Shown: one piece after another, positions 13,363-21,427 of the stretch
Layout of the letters: each line of letters opens with the position of its first letter
How positions within the stretch are numbered: position 1 is the first letter of the stretch
Assembly (NCBI GenBank): GCA_027019175.1
Contig: JALUXB010000009.1
Location: forward strand, 1 to 34,310
From: Sulfurovum sp.
Lineage (GTDB): Bacteria > Campylobacterota > Campylobacteria > Campylobacterales > Sulfurovaceae
Direction of reading: 5' to 3'
DNA: 34,310 nucleotides
Notes under the pieces: generated by a model
Databases searched by the model: none
The model's input: the letters and a program-made list of their open reading frames with translations, nothing else
Told to the model about the DNA's origin: nothing
Program-made: the position numbers and the translations under genes

Positions 13363-14683
13363 CCTTTCCATCTTTGGCACAAGCTCCGATGCGGGCAAAA
13401 GCACGCTTACGTGGGTCATAGGCAAGCTCTTGCAAAACGCGGGCTACAGCATCGCGCCCTTCAAAGCCCAAAACGTCTCCAACAACGCCCACGTCGCAGA
13501 TGACGGCAGCGAGATCTCCGTCGCCCAACACTTTCAGGCAAAAGCGCTCGGTGTGCCTACCTCCTGGCACAACAACCCCGTTTTGCTCAAATCGGGCAGA
13601 GGCAACGCTGCTTCAGTCATCGTGCGGGGCAAACATCTCAGCGACAAAGAGGTAGGCGACTATTTCCGTGACATCGACACACTCAAACCCGCCGTCACAG
13701 AAGCTTTTACATATCTTGATACACGCTACGACATCGTCATCGCCGAGGGTGCAGGCTCACCCGTAGAACTCAACCTCATGGAGAAAGACCTTTCCAACAT
13801 CTTTGTCGCCCAAGCGTTCAATACAAAGATCATCCTCGTTGCCGATATTGAAAAAGGCGGTGTGTTTGCCTCGATTTACGGGGTCTATCATCTTTTGCCC
13901 GAAGCTTTGCGGAACAATGTCATCGGTGTGATTATCAACAAATTCAGGGGCGACAGGCGTTTTTTTGACGAGGGTGAGCGCATTATCGAAGATAAGTTCG
14001 CTATACCGGTACTTGGCGTACTTCCCTTTGAACCTTTCAACCTCGGGTTTGAAGACTCCCAAAGCCTACAACACTACACACAGGACTGCACCCGTGCCAC
14101 CCGCCGCGTCGCCGTTATAGCCTACCCCGCCATGAGCAACTACACCGATTTCGAGCCGCTTTTGGCAGATGAGGATGTCTGCGTCACCTTTATTGACCAC
14201 AACCGTCCGCTTGAAGCGTTCGACTGTATCATTCTCCCCGGATCCAAACGGGTTTTTGAGGATCTTGCGTGGCTTGAAGAGACAGGACTCAAACAACGTA
14301 TCCTCGAAGCCCACCGCCCAAAGCAGACCTACATCGTAGGTGTCTGTGGCGGCTTTGAGATGCTCCATCAAACCATTATCGATGAAGAGGGCATCGAAAC
14401 ACCCACCCCCAAAAGGGTAAAAGGTCTGGGACTTATTAAGGGAGAGATACGCTTCAAAAAAGAGAAGGTACTCCAAAAAAAGGGCGACACATACGAGATA
14501 CATCATGGCATCTCCAGCACCTTCCCCAACGGTTACAAAGATGCCTATATCTACGGTACTTTCAAACACGGGCTTTTTATCGATGATGTGTTTAGAAAAT
14601 ATGAAGCAAAACGCATTGAGCAGTTTGCTCAACAGATGCATCATTACCTTGATGGTGAGAGGCTACTCAATGCTCTTCGCTAA
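13355..14683 (+). CDS. cobQ: Cobyric acid synthase (glutamine-hydrolysing)
   Basis: CobQ/CbiP amidates adenosylcobyrinic acid a,c-diamide at four positions. The 442 residues begin with IFGTSSDAGKST (P-loop-like, about 6-17) and PFKAQNVSNNA, which is diagnostic. They continue with IVIAEGAGSPVELNL and ILVADIEKGGVFASIYG, then a C-terminal glutamine amidotransferase domain with IILPGSK, YIVGVCGGFEMLH (nucleophile Cys in CGG) and a late His in the EIHHG segment. It is shorter than the usual 480-510 residues, mostly at the C-terminal end, but the key motifs are present. It overlaps both neighbours in the cob operon. Confidence 0.92.
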   Translation: MHNLSIFGTSSDAGKSTLTWVIGKLLQNAGYSIAPFKAQNVSNNAHVADDGSEISVAQHFQAKALGVPTSWHNNPVLLKSGRGNAASVIVRGKHLSDKEVGDYFRDIDTLKPAVTEAFTYLDTRYDIVIAEGAGSPVELNLMEKDLSNIFVAQAFNTKIILVADIEKGGVFASIYGVYHLLPEALRNNVIGVIINKFRGDRRFFDEGERIIEDKFAIPVLGVLPFEPFNLGFEDSQSLQHYTQDCTRATRRVAVIAYPAMSNYTDFEPLLADEDVCVTFIDHNRPLEAFDCIILPGSKRVFEDLAWLEETGLKQRILEAHRPKQTYIVGVCGGFEMLHQTIIDEEGIETPTPKRVKGLGLIKGEIRFKKEKVLQKKGDTYEIHHGISSTFPNGYKDAYIYGTFKHGLFIDDVFRKYEAKRIEQFAQQMHHYLDGERLLNALR

Positions 14684-15569
14684 AACCGCACTCATCGCCT
14701 ATGCCACCGATCGGCTCCTGGGGGAGTTTCACTTTATCCGACACCCCGTAATCCTAATGGGAGATTATATCCAATGGTTTGAAAAACATTTTTACAAAGA
14801 TAGCATCTTCAGAGGAGCCCTTCTGTCCCTCTCTCTCATCACCGTTACGCTGCTTATTATCTCTCTTATCACCTATATTATCCATTCTCTCCTGCCTCCT
14901 GATTCCTACCTTCTGCCTATTCTATACGGCATCATCGCGTCTACGACCATCGCTTCGAAAATGCTCTACGATTCGGTCAAAGACATTCTCATCCATCCAC
15001 ACCATATCAAATATCTCGTAAGCCGAGACACGGAAAGCCTGAGCCGGTCGGAGGTCAACAAAGCCGCCATTGAAACCTACGCTGAGAACCTCAGCGACGG
15101 TGTCATCGCCCCACTCTTTTGGCTGCTGCTTTTGGGGCTCCCAGGTGCATTTGTCTATAAAGCGGTCAATACCCTCGATTCGATGGTAGGCTACCGCACC
15201 CCGCGCTACGAGAAATTCGGCAAAGTTTCCGCCCGCCTCGACGACTGGCTCAACTACATCCCCGCCCGTATCACCGCCCTGCTCATCCTTCTACTGTCTT
15301 CAAAATTCTACATATCCTCTACACTCTTGCACCAAGCCTCCCGCCACGACAGCCCCAATGCCGGCTATCCCATCACCGCCATGGCATGGGCACTGGACAT
15401 CCGTCTCGGAGGTCCTACACGATATTTCGGGAAAGTGAAGGAGAAGGCGTATTTTGGGGTAGGAAGAGAGATGATTACGACGGATGATATTCGCCGTGCA
15501 TTGGCGTTTCGAAATCGTGTGGATAGACTGGTTTTAGGCGGGTTGGCAGTGTTGAGTTTTATCAGTTAA
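14670..15569 (+). CDS. cbiB: Adenosylcobinamide-phosphate synthase
   Basis: CbiB joins cobyric acid to aminopropanol (phosphate) in the membrane. The start ATG 14670 lies 14 bp inside the end of cobQ, preceded by GAGAGG; an open frame reaching 14505 is an out-of-frame reading of cobQ. The 299 residues begin AKTALIAYATDRLLGEFHFIRHPVILMGDYI, the family's N-terminal signature. They include RDTESLSRSEVNKAAIETYAENLSDGVIAPLFW, KAVNTLDSMVGYRTPRYEKFG and SPNAGYPITAMAWALDIRLGG (quoted here by key residues D-G-V-I-A-P, D-S-M and S-P-N-A-G). Four or five hydrophobic helices are visible. It ends the overlapping cob operon. Confidence 0.92.
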   Translation: MLFAKTALIAYATDRLLGEFHFIRHPVILMGDYIQWFEKHFYKDSIFRGALLSLSLITVTLLIISLITYIIHSLLPPDSYLLPILYGIIASTTIASKMLYDSVKDILIHPHHIKYLVSRDTESLSRSEVNKAAIETYAENLSDGVIAPLFWLLLLGLPGAFVYKAVNTLDSMVGYRTPRYEKFGKVSARLDDWLNYIPARITALLILLLSSKFYISSTLLHQASRHDSPNAGYPITAMAWALDIRLGGPTRYFGKVKEKAYFGVGREMITTDDIRRALAFRNRVDRLVLGGLAVLSFIS

Positions 15570-15668
15570 CCCATTACCACCTCTCACCCAAAACATATAT
15601 AAAAGGTTTTTCTGACTTTTCATCATTTCAAGTGTGCCTGTTCTATGTACAATTGATTAATCGTCAGG

Positions 15669-15677
15669 TGCTATAAT
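15669..15677 (+). promoter_or_regulatory. Extended -10 promoter for the STAS-like gene
   Basis: TGCTATAAT at 15669-15677 is a full extended -10 box, 32 bp before the ATG at 15710. No clear -35 box is seen. The AAGGAG ribosome site follows at 15698-15703. Confidence 0.5.
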
Positions 15678-15709
15678 AAATAAAACCCCCATAAATCAAG
15701 GAGCATTCC

Positions 15710-16096
15710 ATGGCAATAAAAATCAAAGAACACGGTATTGGCATTGCGATCAAAAGAGCTAAAAAACAGTTGCTCATTGAAGTATCGATGTTTGGCAAAC
15801 TGACGCATGAAGATTATGAAACCTTTGTGCCAATGATAGACAAAGCACTCAAAGAGGCCAAAGGACTGGAAGTTGATCTTTTGGTCGATATGCGTCATTT
15901 CAAAGGCTGGGAGTGGGTTGCAGCATGGGATGATATGAAATTCGGGCTAAAACACCGCAACAGCTTTGATAAAATGGCAGTTGTTGGAGACAAAAAATGG
16001 GAAGAACTCTCTATAGAAATGTTTTCTCATATGATGAAGGGGAAAGCAAAGTTCTTCAAAGACCGTCAAAAAGCATTGGCGTGGCTACTCAAGTAG
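15710..16096 (+). CDS. STAS/SpoIIAA-like protein
   Basis: The 128 residues match the SpoIIAA-like (DUF3478) pattern: a first strand IGIAIKRAKKQLLIEVSMFGKLTHEDYETF, then LEVDLLVDMRHFKGWEWVAAWDDMKFG, DKMAVVGDKKWEELS and a terminal ALAWLLK (only key residues are meaningful here: G-K-L-T-H-E-D-Y and W-x-D-x-K-F). These proteins are small cytoplasmic lipid- or partner-binding folds of unclear role. The gene has its own promoter and a good AAGGAG site. It stands alone between cbiB and the sulfide dehydrogenase gene. Confidence 0.78.
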   Translation: MAIKIKEHGIGIAIKRAKKQLLIEVSMFGKLTHEDYETFVPMIDKALKEAKGLEVDLLVDMRHFKGWEWVAAWDDMKFGLKHRNSFDKMAVVGDKKWEELSIEMFSHMMKGKAKFFKDRQKALAWLLK

Positions 16097-16229
16097 CCTC
16101 TGCCTGGGCATATAGGCTAACAGTCACCAATAAAACAACTTCTTCAAATACATAAAATTTTACAGATACGCTTTGATAGGCAATCTATCATCTCAATCTC
16201 TCAATATTAATCTTTTGGTAATGAAAATA

Positions 16230-16238
16230 TGCTATAAC
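16230..16238 (+). promoter_or_regulatory. Extended -10 promoter for the sulfide dehydrogenase gene
   Basis: TGCTATAAC at 16230-16238 is an extended -10 box 33 bp before the ATG at 16272. A small inverted repeat GATAG/CTATC lies upstream at 16175-16189. A GAGGGA ribosome site is at 16260-16265. Confidence 0.45.
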
Positions 16239-16271
16239 ACAGCTTTATTTTTATTATAAGAGGGATTTAAG

Positions 16272-17597
16272 ATGAATAGACGTGATGCAATCAAACAGGG
16301 TGCCAAAATGCTCTTTCTGGCATCTGTAGCAACAGAGAGTGTTTTGGCAGGAGAAAAGAAAGAAACGTCCGGCAATGTATCACGTATGCCTTTGGCAAGA
16401 AATGCTCCACATATTGTGGTTGTCGGCGGTGGCTGGGCAGGACTCTCTTTTGCCAAGCACATTAAAGAGTATGTGCCGGATGCAAGGGTGACACTGGTAG
16501 AAAAACGTGATATATTCGTCTCCTGTCCTGTCAGCAATGCCTGGCTGGTCGATATGGTCGATATGGATTTCCTTACCCACAGTTTCATCGATGCGGCCAA
16601 TAACGGAAACTATACATACCTACAGGCTGAAGCAACAGACCTCGACAGCAGACACAATGTACTTCAAACTACAAAAGGTACATTGCATTACGACTATCTT
16701 GTATTTGCTACAGGCATTGAATATGACTACTATAACTGGTGTAAAGACGATCCTGTTCTTGAAGCGAGATTGAAACGGGAGTATCCGGCAGCATTCATAC
16801 CAGGCTCCGAACATTTGACACTAAAACGGAAAATAGAACGTTTCAAAGGCGGCAATTTTATCCTTACCGTACCAAGTGGAAACTATCGGTGCCTTGCCGC
16901 CCCGTATGAACGTGCCTGTCTTTTGGCAGATCATATTAAACGGCACAAGATAGACGGCAAAGTTATTTTATTGGATGCCAATAACACTGTAACCATCAAA
17001 GAAGCGGGATTTTTAAGTGCGTTCAAGGAACTATATGCCAAAGAACTTGTCTACATGCCCGAATCCAAAATTAATACGATCGATCTGGATAAAAAAATCA
17101 TAGCGACAGAATTTGATGAAATACCGTTTGAAGATATGAGTTTTTACCCTAATGTACGCGCCCCAAAACTTCTGGAAAAACTGGGACTGACCACACAGAC
17201 ACCCTACAACCGCATTGAAGCAAATTTGGATGTGTACACCAACCGTTTTAAAGGACACAAAAACATATTCGGCTGTGGTGATATCCGTCCTATGGGTTTT
17301 TCAAAATCTGGAAATACAGCCTATACCGAAGGAGACAATGTCGCCCGTATGGTAGCAGAAGACATTCATCGAAAAAAGATAACCTGGACCTCTCCCACAA
17401 CATTTTGCGTCTCAGTGATCTCTAAAAAACCACACTATGAAATGACACTGGTCTCTACATACAAATACGGGAAACACGGAGAGACCAAATTTGCCAGTTC
17501 TATAACCGATGAAGCCTGGAAAACAAATGGACTTGGAAAATCCAATGCCCAGTTTTCATGGGCACAATCGATGTATGACAATATGTTTTACGTGTAA
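16272..17597 (+). CDS. Sulfide dehydrogenase flavoprotein (FccB/SoxF-like), Tat-exported
   Basis: The 441 residues start MNRRDAIKQGAKMLFLASVA, a twin-arginine type signal. The FAD-binding loop is VVVGGGWAGLS (50-59), followed by VSCPVSN with Cys85 and ATGIEYDYY near 146. Cys207 lies in the NYRCLAAPYERA segment, which corresponds to the conserved CPPGPYERA part of flavocytochrome c, and Cys335 in IFGCGDIRP. The last approximately 70 residues look like the FCSD flavin-binding C-terminal domain. Flavocytochrome c oxidises sulfide in the periplasm, with a redox disulfide at the flavin; Cys207 and Cys335 are candidates. No cytochrome partner gene lies next to it, and the acceptor is unknown. It interrupts the cobalamin genes. 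Confidence 0.85.
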   Translation: MNRRDAIKQGAKMLFLASVATESVLAGEKKETSGNVSRMPLARNAPHIVVVGGGWAGLSFAKHIKEYVPDARVTLVEKRDIFVSCPVSNAWLVDMVDMDFLTHSFIDAANNGNYTYLQAEATDLDSRHNVLQTTKGTLHYDYLVFATGIEYDYYNWCKDDPVLEARLKREYPAAFIPGSEHLTLKRKIERFKGGNFILTVPSGNYRCLAAPYERACLLADHIKRHKIDGKVILLDANNTVTIKEAGFLSAFKELYAKELVYMPESKINTIDLDKKIIATEFDEIPFEDMSFYPNVRAPKLLEKLGLTTQTPYNRIEANLDVYTNRFKGHKNIFGCGDIRPMGFSKSGNTAYTEGDNVARMVAEDIHRKKITWTSPTTFCVSVISKKPHYEMTLVSTYKYGKHGETKFASSITDEAWKTNGLGKSNAQFSWAQSMYDNMFYV

Positions 17598-17616
17598 ACT
17601 TTTTAACTTTCCTCTT

Positions 17617-17640
17617 CTTCCCAACATTTTTGTTGGGAAG
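17617..17640 (+). terminator. Hairpin terminator after the sulfide dehydrogenase gene
   Basis: CTTCCCAAC (17617-17625), a six-base loop ATTTTT and GTTGGGAAG (17632-17640) form a perfect 9-bp stem, 20 bp after the stop codon. The T tract after the stem is weak (ATTCTGTA), so termination may be partial or protein-assisted. Confidence 0.6.
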
Positions 17641-17646
17641 ATTCTG

Positions 17647-17652
17647 TATAAT
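17647..17652 (+). promoter_or_regulatory. -10 box for the cobS group
   Basis: TATAAT at 17647-17652 lies just after the upstream hairpin and 18 bp before the GAGGA ribosome site of cobS. No good -35 box is visible at 16-18 bp. Confidence 0.4.
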
Positions 17653-17681
17653 ATTACCATATTGAAAAAAGAGGAACTCCC

Positions 17682-18443
17682 ATCCGTAAAAGATCACTAA
17701 ACCACTTCTATCTCGGTCTCAAATCAGCATTGGGATATTTTACCATGCTGCCTGTACGATTCAAACAGGAAGACGACCTTGGCCACACATCTGTACTGGG
17801 TGCGATGCTTTTTTGGCTGCCGCTGGCAGGATTGGTGAGTGCCGGCGGGAGTGTACTCGTTTATCTGCTGCTTGCCAAGCTTGGGTGGCTGGGAGCTGTG
17901 GTAGCAGCGCTTGTTTACCCTATGCTGTATGGGTTTTTGCATACGGAAGCGGTGGCGGATGTCGCCGATGCACTCTATGCCGCCCATTCGGGCAAAGATG
18001 CCTACAGCATCATCAAAGACCCCACCATAGGTGCGATGGGGATACTCTGGACAGTGGCGGCAGTGCTGCTTAAAACCTCGCTGATCGTCTATCTGCTCAT
18101 GCATGGAATGTGGGCACTCTTTGTCGCGGCGGCGATAAGCAGCCGGATGGGGCTGGAGATGCTCTTTTTTACGCAAACATTTCGCTCCTCGTTTATCCTA
18201 ACTCTGCAACGGGGCTTTGACAGTAAACTTTTTGGCGGCAGTATGGTACTCTTTTTGCTTGTAGGACTTGCCGTAACGGGAGCACGATTTTTCCTCATCG
18301 CGGCTTTGGCGATGGGGATCAGCTACCTTGTCGCCACGCGCATCGGCAAAAAGCTCGGCTTTCTCAACGGTGATGTGCTGGGCACCACACTGGAGGCAAC
18401 GGAGATCGTACTGATGCTTGGCGGAGCGTTGCTGTGGCTCTAA
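17682..18443 (+). CDS. cobS: Adenosylcobinamide-GDP ribazoletransferase (cobalamin synthase), start uncertain
   Basis: CobS joins AdoCbi-GDP with alpha-ribazole (phosphate) in the inner membrane. Landmarks are GYFTMLPVRF at the start, YGFLHTEAVADVADALYA (usual form GLHLDGLADxxDA), DPTIGAMGILWTV and, near the end, LGFLNGDVLGTTLEATE. Six or so helices are visible. The start is odd: the first standard codon is TTG 17730, which has no ribosome site and cuts the first helix short. In-frame upstream codons 17682-17729 read RKRSLNHFYLGLKSA, a good CobS N-terminus, preceded by AGAGGA at ideal spacing, but the initiating triplet at 17682 is ATC. The conservative call is 17730. Confidence 0.85.
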   Translation: MRKRSLNHFYLGLKSALGYFTMLPVRFKQEDDLGHTSVLGAMLFWLPLAGLVSAGGSVLVYLLLAKLGWLGAVVAALVYPMLYGFLHTEAVADVADALYAAHSGKDAYSIIKDPTIGAMGILWTVAAVLLKTSLIVYLLMHGMWALFVAAAISSRMGLEMLFFTQTFRSSFILTLQRGFDSKLFGGSMVLFLLVGLAVTGARFFLIAALAMGISYLVATRIGKKLGFLNGDVLGTTLEATEIVLMLGGALLWL

Positions 18444-18955
18444 CCCTTTTGAGGCATGCTGCCCTGCACCCAAAATACCAAAAGCGTTACAACGGCTGGA
18501 CAGATATAAGCATTGAACCCTCACTTTTCGACGCCAAAATAGCCGCACCGCTGTGCAAGCAGCGCTTCGACCACATCTACAGCTCCGACCTGATGCGATG
18601 TCAGCAGACACTCAGCTATATGGAGATGACTCCCTACATCACCGATAAGAGATTGCGGGAGGTACGCTTCAAGGTACACATTGAAGGGCTGAGTTACCAA
18701 GAGGTATCACAACGGATGGATTTCGATGCATCGCTGCTTGAAGATCACAAAGCATGGCACAACTATATTTGTATGGAATCATATGATGCGTTTAGCAGAC
18801 GCATCAGCAACTTTCTTGCTGACCTACCAAAAAACAAAGAGATACTCGTGTGTACGCACGGCGGGGTGATGCAGCATATGCTCTTGCTGCTGCACCTGCC
18901 GCCGCAACAAATAGGTTATCTTGACTGGACAAGGATTGAACATTATGAGTTATAG
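18434..18955 (+). CDS. cobC: Histidine phosphatase, alpha-ribazole phosphatase-like
   Basis: The 173 residues start at GTG 18434, overlapping the cobS stop. LTLLRHA (catalytic His8 in the RHA form of the RHG motif), YNGWTD, IYSSDLMRCQQT and LVCTHGGVMQH (second catalytic His) are the landmarks of the phosphoglycerate-mutase-type phosphatase family. In the cobalamin pathway the CobC member removes the phosphate from alpha-ribazole-5'-phosphate or from cobalamin-5'-phosphate. Function is assigned from its position directly after cobS. Its end overlaps the cysteine-rich gene by 11 bp. Confidence 0.82.
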   Translation: MALTLLRHAALHPKYQKRYNGWTDISIEPSLFDAKIAAPLCKQRFDHIYSSDLMRCQQTLSYMEMTPYITDKRLREVRFKVHIEGLSYQEVSQRMDFDASLLEDHKAWHNYICMESYDAFSRRISNFLADLPKNKEILVCTHGGVMQHMLLLLHLPPQQIGYLDWTRIEHYEL

Positions 18956-19376
18956 AGACTGGTTTGAAGCACATGGGGAAAAACACGCTGCCATTATGAA
19001 AAAACTGACACACTTCAGTGACGACGAGGTGATCGCCTACTTTCGCTTTGAGAATATGCGCAACAAAGAGCCCGACTTCTGTCCGCTCTATGCCGAAAAC
19101 AAAAAGTGCCACGATATGGAAGAGCTTAACTGCTACCTCTGCGCCTGCCCCAATTTCCGTTTCAACGACGAAGGATTTAGAGAGGTAGAAGGCAGAAGCC
19201 TCAAAAGCTACTGCGCTATCGACTCAAAAGAGGGCGATGTATTTAAAACAGATGATGCCATCCACCAAAACTGTAGCGGCTGTACTGTCCCCCACCATGA
19301 AGCCTACATCAAAAAGCATTTTAAAAGAGAGTGGTTTGAGATCATGAAAAAGGTAGCACCCGAAGATCAGTCGTGA
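18945..19376 (+). CDS. Cysteine-rich, probably metal- or Fe-S-binding protein
   Basis: The 143 residues start at ATG 18945, inside the end of the phosphatase gene. Eight cysteines occur: Cys46 (DFCPLY), Cys55 (KKCHD), Cys63, 66 and 68 (NCYLCACPNFRF), Cys90, Cys110 and Cys113 (NCSGCTVPHH). The spacing resembles the cysteine-rich small domain PF04071, which I recall near cobalamin and methanogen genes; the match is from memory. It could bind Fe-S or zinc and serve the end of the cob pathway, but its function is unknown. The gene is convergent with, and overlaps by 10 bp, the L,D-transpeptidase gene. Confidence 0.75.
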   Translation: MSYRDWFEAHGEKHAAIMKKLTHFSDDEVIAYFRFENMRNKEPDFCPLYAENKKCHDMEELNCYLCACPNFRFNDEGFREVEGRSLKSYCAIDSKEGDVFKTDDAIHQNCSGCTVPHHEAYIKKHFKREWFEIMKKVAPEDQS

Positions 19377-19864
19377 AAATCGACAACACCATATGCATCA
19401 TCGTATACGGCTGTTTTTCTGTGTTTACTGGTACGTTTGCTTGCCAGATACTCCGCTCCGTCCCCTTCGATAGTAACCGGTATCCCTACTTCCGCCCACT
19501 TGAACATACGCTGGGCAAAACCGTTTTTCATACGTACACAGCCGTGTGACGCAGGACGGTTTGGCACATAGCCAAGATGCATGGCAATGCCGTCATAGTT
19601 CAACCGAAGCATGTAGTACATCTTTGCGCCGCCATTTGGACGAGGCCACATGTTAGAAACATGATAGCGGCGCTTTTCCAGCACCTGATATACTCCAGTT
19701 GGTGTTTCTCTTCCTTCAACCCCTGAAGAAATACGTCCGGAGAAGAGAACGTAACCGTCCTCATAGGCATACGCTTTCTGCTCTGATAGATCAATAACAA
19801 TCGATTTTTCCGCCAGCAACGGTGTCATAACCATCACAAAGAGGAAGAAATACGATCGTTTCAT
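19367..19864 (-). CDS. L,D-transpeptidase (YkuD/ErfK family), exported
   Basis: The 165 residues begin with a signal peptide (MKRSYFFLFVMVMTPLLA). SIVIDLSEQKAYAYEDGYVLFSGRISSG opens the YkuD fold, with TPTGVYQVLEK next (only the order of segments matters here). The catalytic motif is His96 in IAMHLG and SHGCVRM at residues 106-112, with His107 and the nucleophile Cys109. These enzymes make 3-3 crosslinks or attach proteins in peptidoglycan. It follows the polysaccharide exporter by 17 bp and may belong to the same transcript. Confidence 0.9.
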   Translation of the reverse strand: MKRSYFFLFVMVMTPLLAEKSIVIDLSEQKAYAYEDGYVLFSGRISSGVEGRETPTGVYQVLEKRRYHVSNMWPRPNGGAKMYYMLRLNYDGIAMHLGYVPNRPASHGCVRMKNGFAQRMFKWAEVGIPVTIEGDGAEYLASKRTSKHRKTAVYDDAYGVVDFHD

Positions 19865-19881
19865 TAACTAACACTACCTAA

Positions 19882-20634
19882 TCAATTATCAAGGTATTTC
19901 AATGTTACGAATGGTGCAGCGATCTTCGTGATTGTTTCAAACGGAGATGTAAAGTTGCTTGAAGCCACTTTGAACTCTTTCCAGTTATCTGGCTGTACAT
20001 ACACAATATCGTTAGGTCTAAGCATCAGGTTGGCAAGTGTCATGTTGTCAAAGTGCGTCAGATCAACACGTCTGATATGCATTCCCTTCTTATCACTGGA
20101 CAGGATGATAATATTATTTCTAACCGCTGAATCTGTCAAGTCACCTGCATGGGCAATCGCTTCAAAAAGTGACATTTTCTCTTTATCAAGCTCGATAACA
20201 CCCGGTTTGTTTACCTCGCCAAGTACCAAAATACGCTTGTTAAGGACTTCCAGATATACCGACGGTGTGTTCAGGTATTTTTTATACATACGGGTAATCT
20301 TGTCTGCTGCCTGTGTCTGTGTCAAACCGGCAATATGTACCTTTCCTATCAGAGGAAGTGTAACATTTCCTGCCGCATCGACAAGGATACCTTTGTTGGT
20401 CATAGGCTGTCCGAGCTCCCCGCTTGCAGCCATATTTTCCTGGTTTGGGTCCTTATAGAGCAGTACCTGAATCCTGTCCTGAGGTAAAATACGGTACTCA
20501 ATACTTCTATCGGTAATTCGCTGATTCTCAACACTGTGCTGTGTCTGCAACAGCTTGTAATCAGAATCCATGCCACATCCGCTCAATAAGAAAGCAGCAA
20601 ACATGACTGCCCCCCATCCTGCCCATTTTCTCAT
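19882..20634 (-). CDS. Outer-membrane polysaccharide export lipoprotein, Wza-like
   Basis: The 250 residues start at ATG 20634, behind AAAGGGA; a longer frame to 20793 overlaps the phosphatase gene and lacks a signal. The lipoprotein signal ends with the lipobox LLSGC (Cys about 19). EYRILPQDRIQVLLYKDPN opens the Poly_export domain, with GNVTLPLIGKVHIAGLT and YLEVLNKRILVLGEV following. SLBB-type repeats include GVIELDKEKMSLFEAIAHAG, and RPNDIVYVQPDNW lies near the end. It forms the outer-membrane channel for exopolysaccharide, working with the Wzc-type kinase upstream. Confidence 0.88.
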   Translation of the reverse strand: MRKWAGWGAVMFAAFLLSGCGMDSDYKLLQTQHSVENQRITDRSIEYRILPQDRIQVLLYKDPNQENMAASGELGQPMTNKGILVDAAGNVTLPLIGKVHIAGLTQTQAADKITRMYKKYLNTPSVYLEVLNKRILVLGEVNKPGVIELDKEKMSLFEAIAHAGDLTDSAVRNNIIILSSDKKGMHIRRVDLTHFDNMTLANLMLRPNDIVYVQPDNWKEFKVASSNFTSPFETITKIAAPFVTLKYLDN

Positions 20635-20686
20635 ATCATTCCCTTTCTTTTTTTGTCGTTTATCATAGCATAACTCTATTGAGTTC

Positions 20687-21427
20687 TCAGAGTAATCTAT
20701 CATTTTTAATGTTGTTGTTTTCACAAACCTTATGGTATACATCACTGTAAAAAAGTTCTGAAAGCGTATCGATCTGTTTTCGGTGATGCACATCAGATCC
20801 GAGAAAATCGATCATTCCTGCCTCACTTAAAAAGTTCGCCAACCCCTCAGCCTGCTTACCATAGTGTCCGCCAAAAGAGTTGATGTTCACCTGGAAATGA
20901 ACCCCAAGATCTTTAAAGCGCCTATACTCCTTTTCCGGATCACGAATATAACGGTAACGTTCCGGATGTGCCATCATCGGTTCATACCCTGCCTCACCAA
21001 TGGCAAAGATCATCTCTTCAATCTGTAAAGGTTTTGAAATGTAGGAACTTTCAAAAAGTACATAACGATTTGCAATAGACATGATCTTATCTTGTTGCAT
21101 CTCTTCAAAAAAATGTTCGTCCAGATAGTATTCTGCACCTGCTTCAAGCACTAAAGCAATGCCGTTTTTTTCAGCCTCTTGTCTGAGTGCATCAAGTCCA
21201 TTCAAAATTGTTGTAGCACTATTGGGATAACTGTCCGACATAATATGCGGCGTAATAATGAGTTTTTCATATCCCAGTGCTTCAAAACCATGCAAAAGTG
21301 CAAGACTCTCTTCTAAAGACCGTGAACCGTCATCAATGTTGGGTATCAGGTGGGAATGTACATCTACAGACAGTATGGGGCCACGCCTTTTTTCCTTTTT
21401 CTTTTTTTTGAAAAAGGGGAAGAACAT
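20687..21427 (-). CDS. CpsB/CapC-type protein-tyrosine phosphatase (PHP fold)
   Basis: The 246 residues start with a lysine run (FFKKKKKEKRRG) and then DVHSHLIPNIDDG, with metal-binding His24 and His26. LIITPHIMSDSYPN, EAGAEYYLDEHF, MMAHPERYRYI and FLGSDVHHR supply the remaining PHP metal ligands. Such enzymes dephosphorylate the tyrosine tail of the cognate BY-kinase, here encoded directly upstream: the kinase stop and this start share a base (TAATG). The lysine run may bind the membrane or the kinase tail, which is inference. Confidence 0.9.
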   Translation of the reverse strand: MFFPFFKKKKKEKRRGPILSVDVHSHLIPNIDDGSRSLEESLALLHGFEALGYEKLIITPHIMSDSYPNSATTILNGLDALRQEAEKNGIALVLEAGAEYYLDEHFFEEMQQDKIMSIANRYVLFESSYISKPLQIEEMIFAIGEAGYEPMMAHPERYRYIRDPEKEYRRFKDLGVHFQVNINSFGGHYGKQAEGLANFLSEAGMIDFLGSDVHHRKQIDTLSELFYSDVYHKVCENNNIKNDRLL

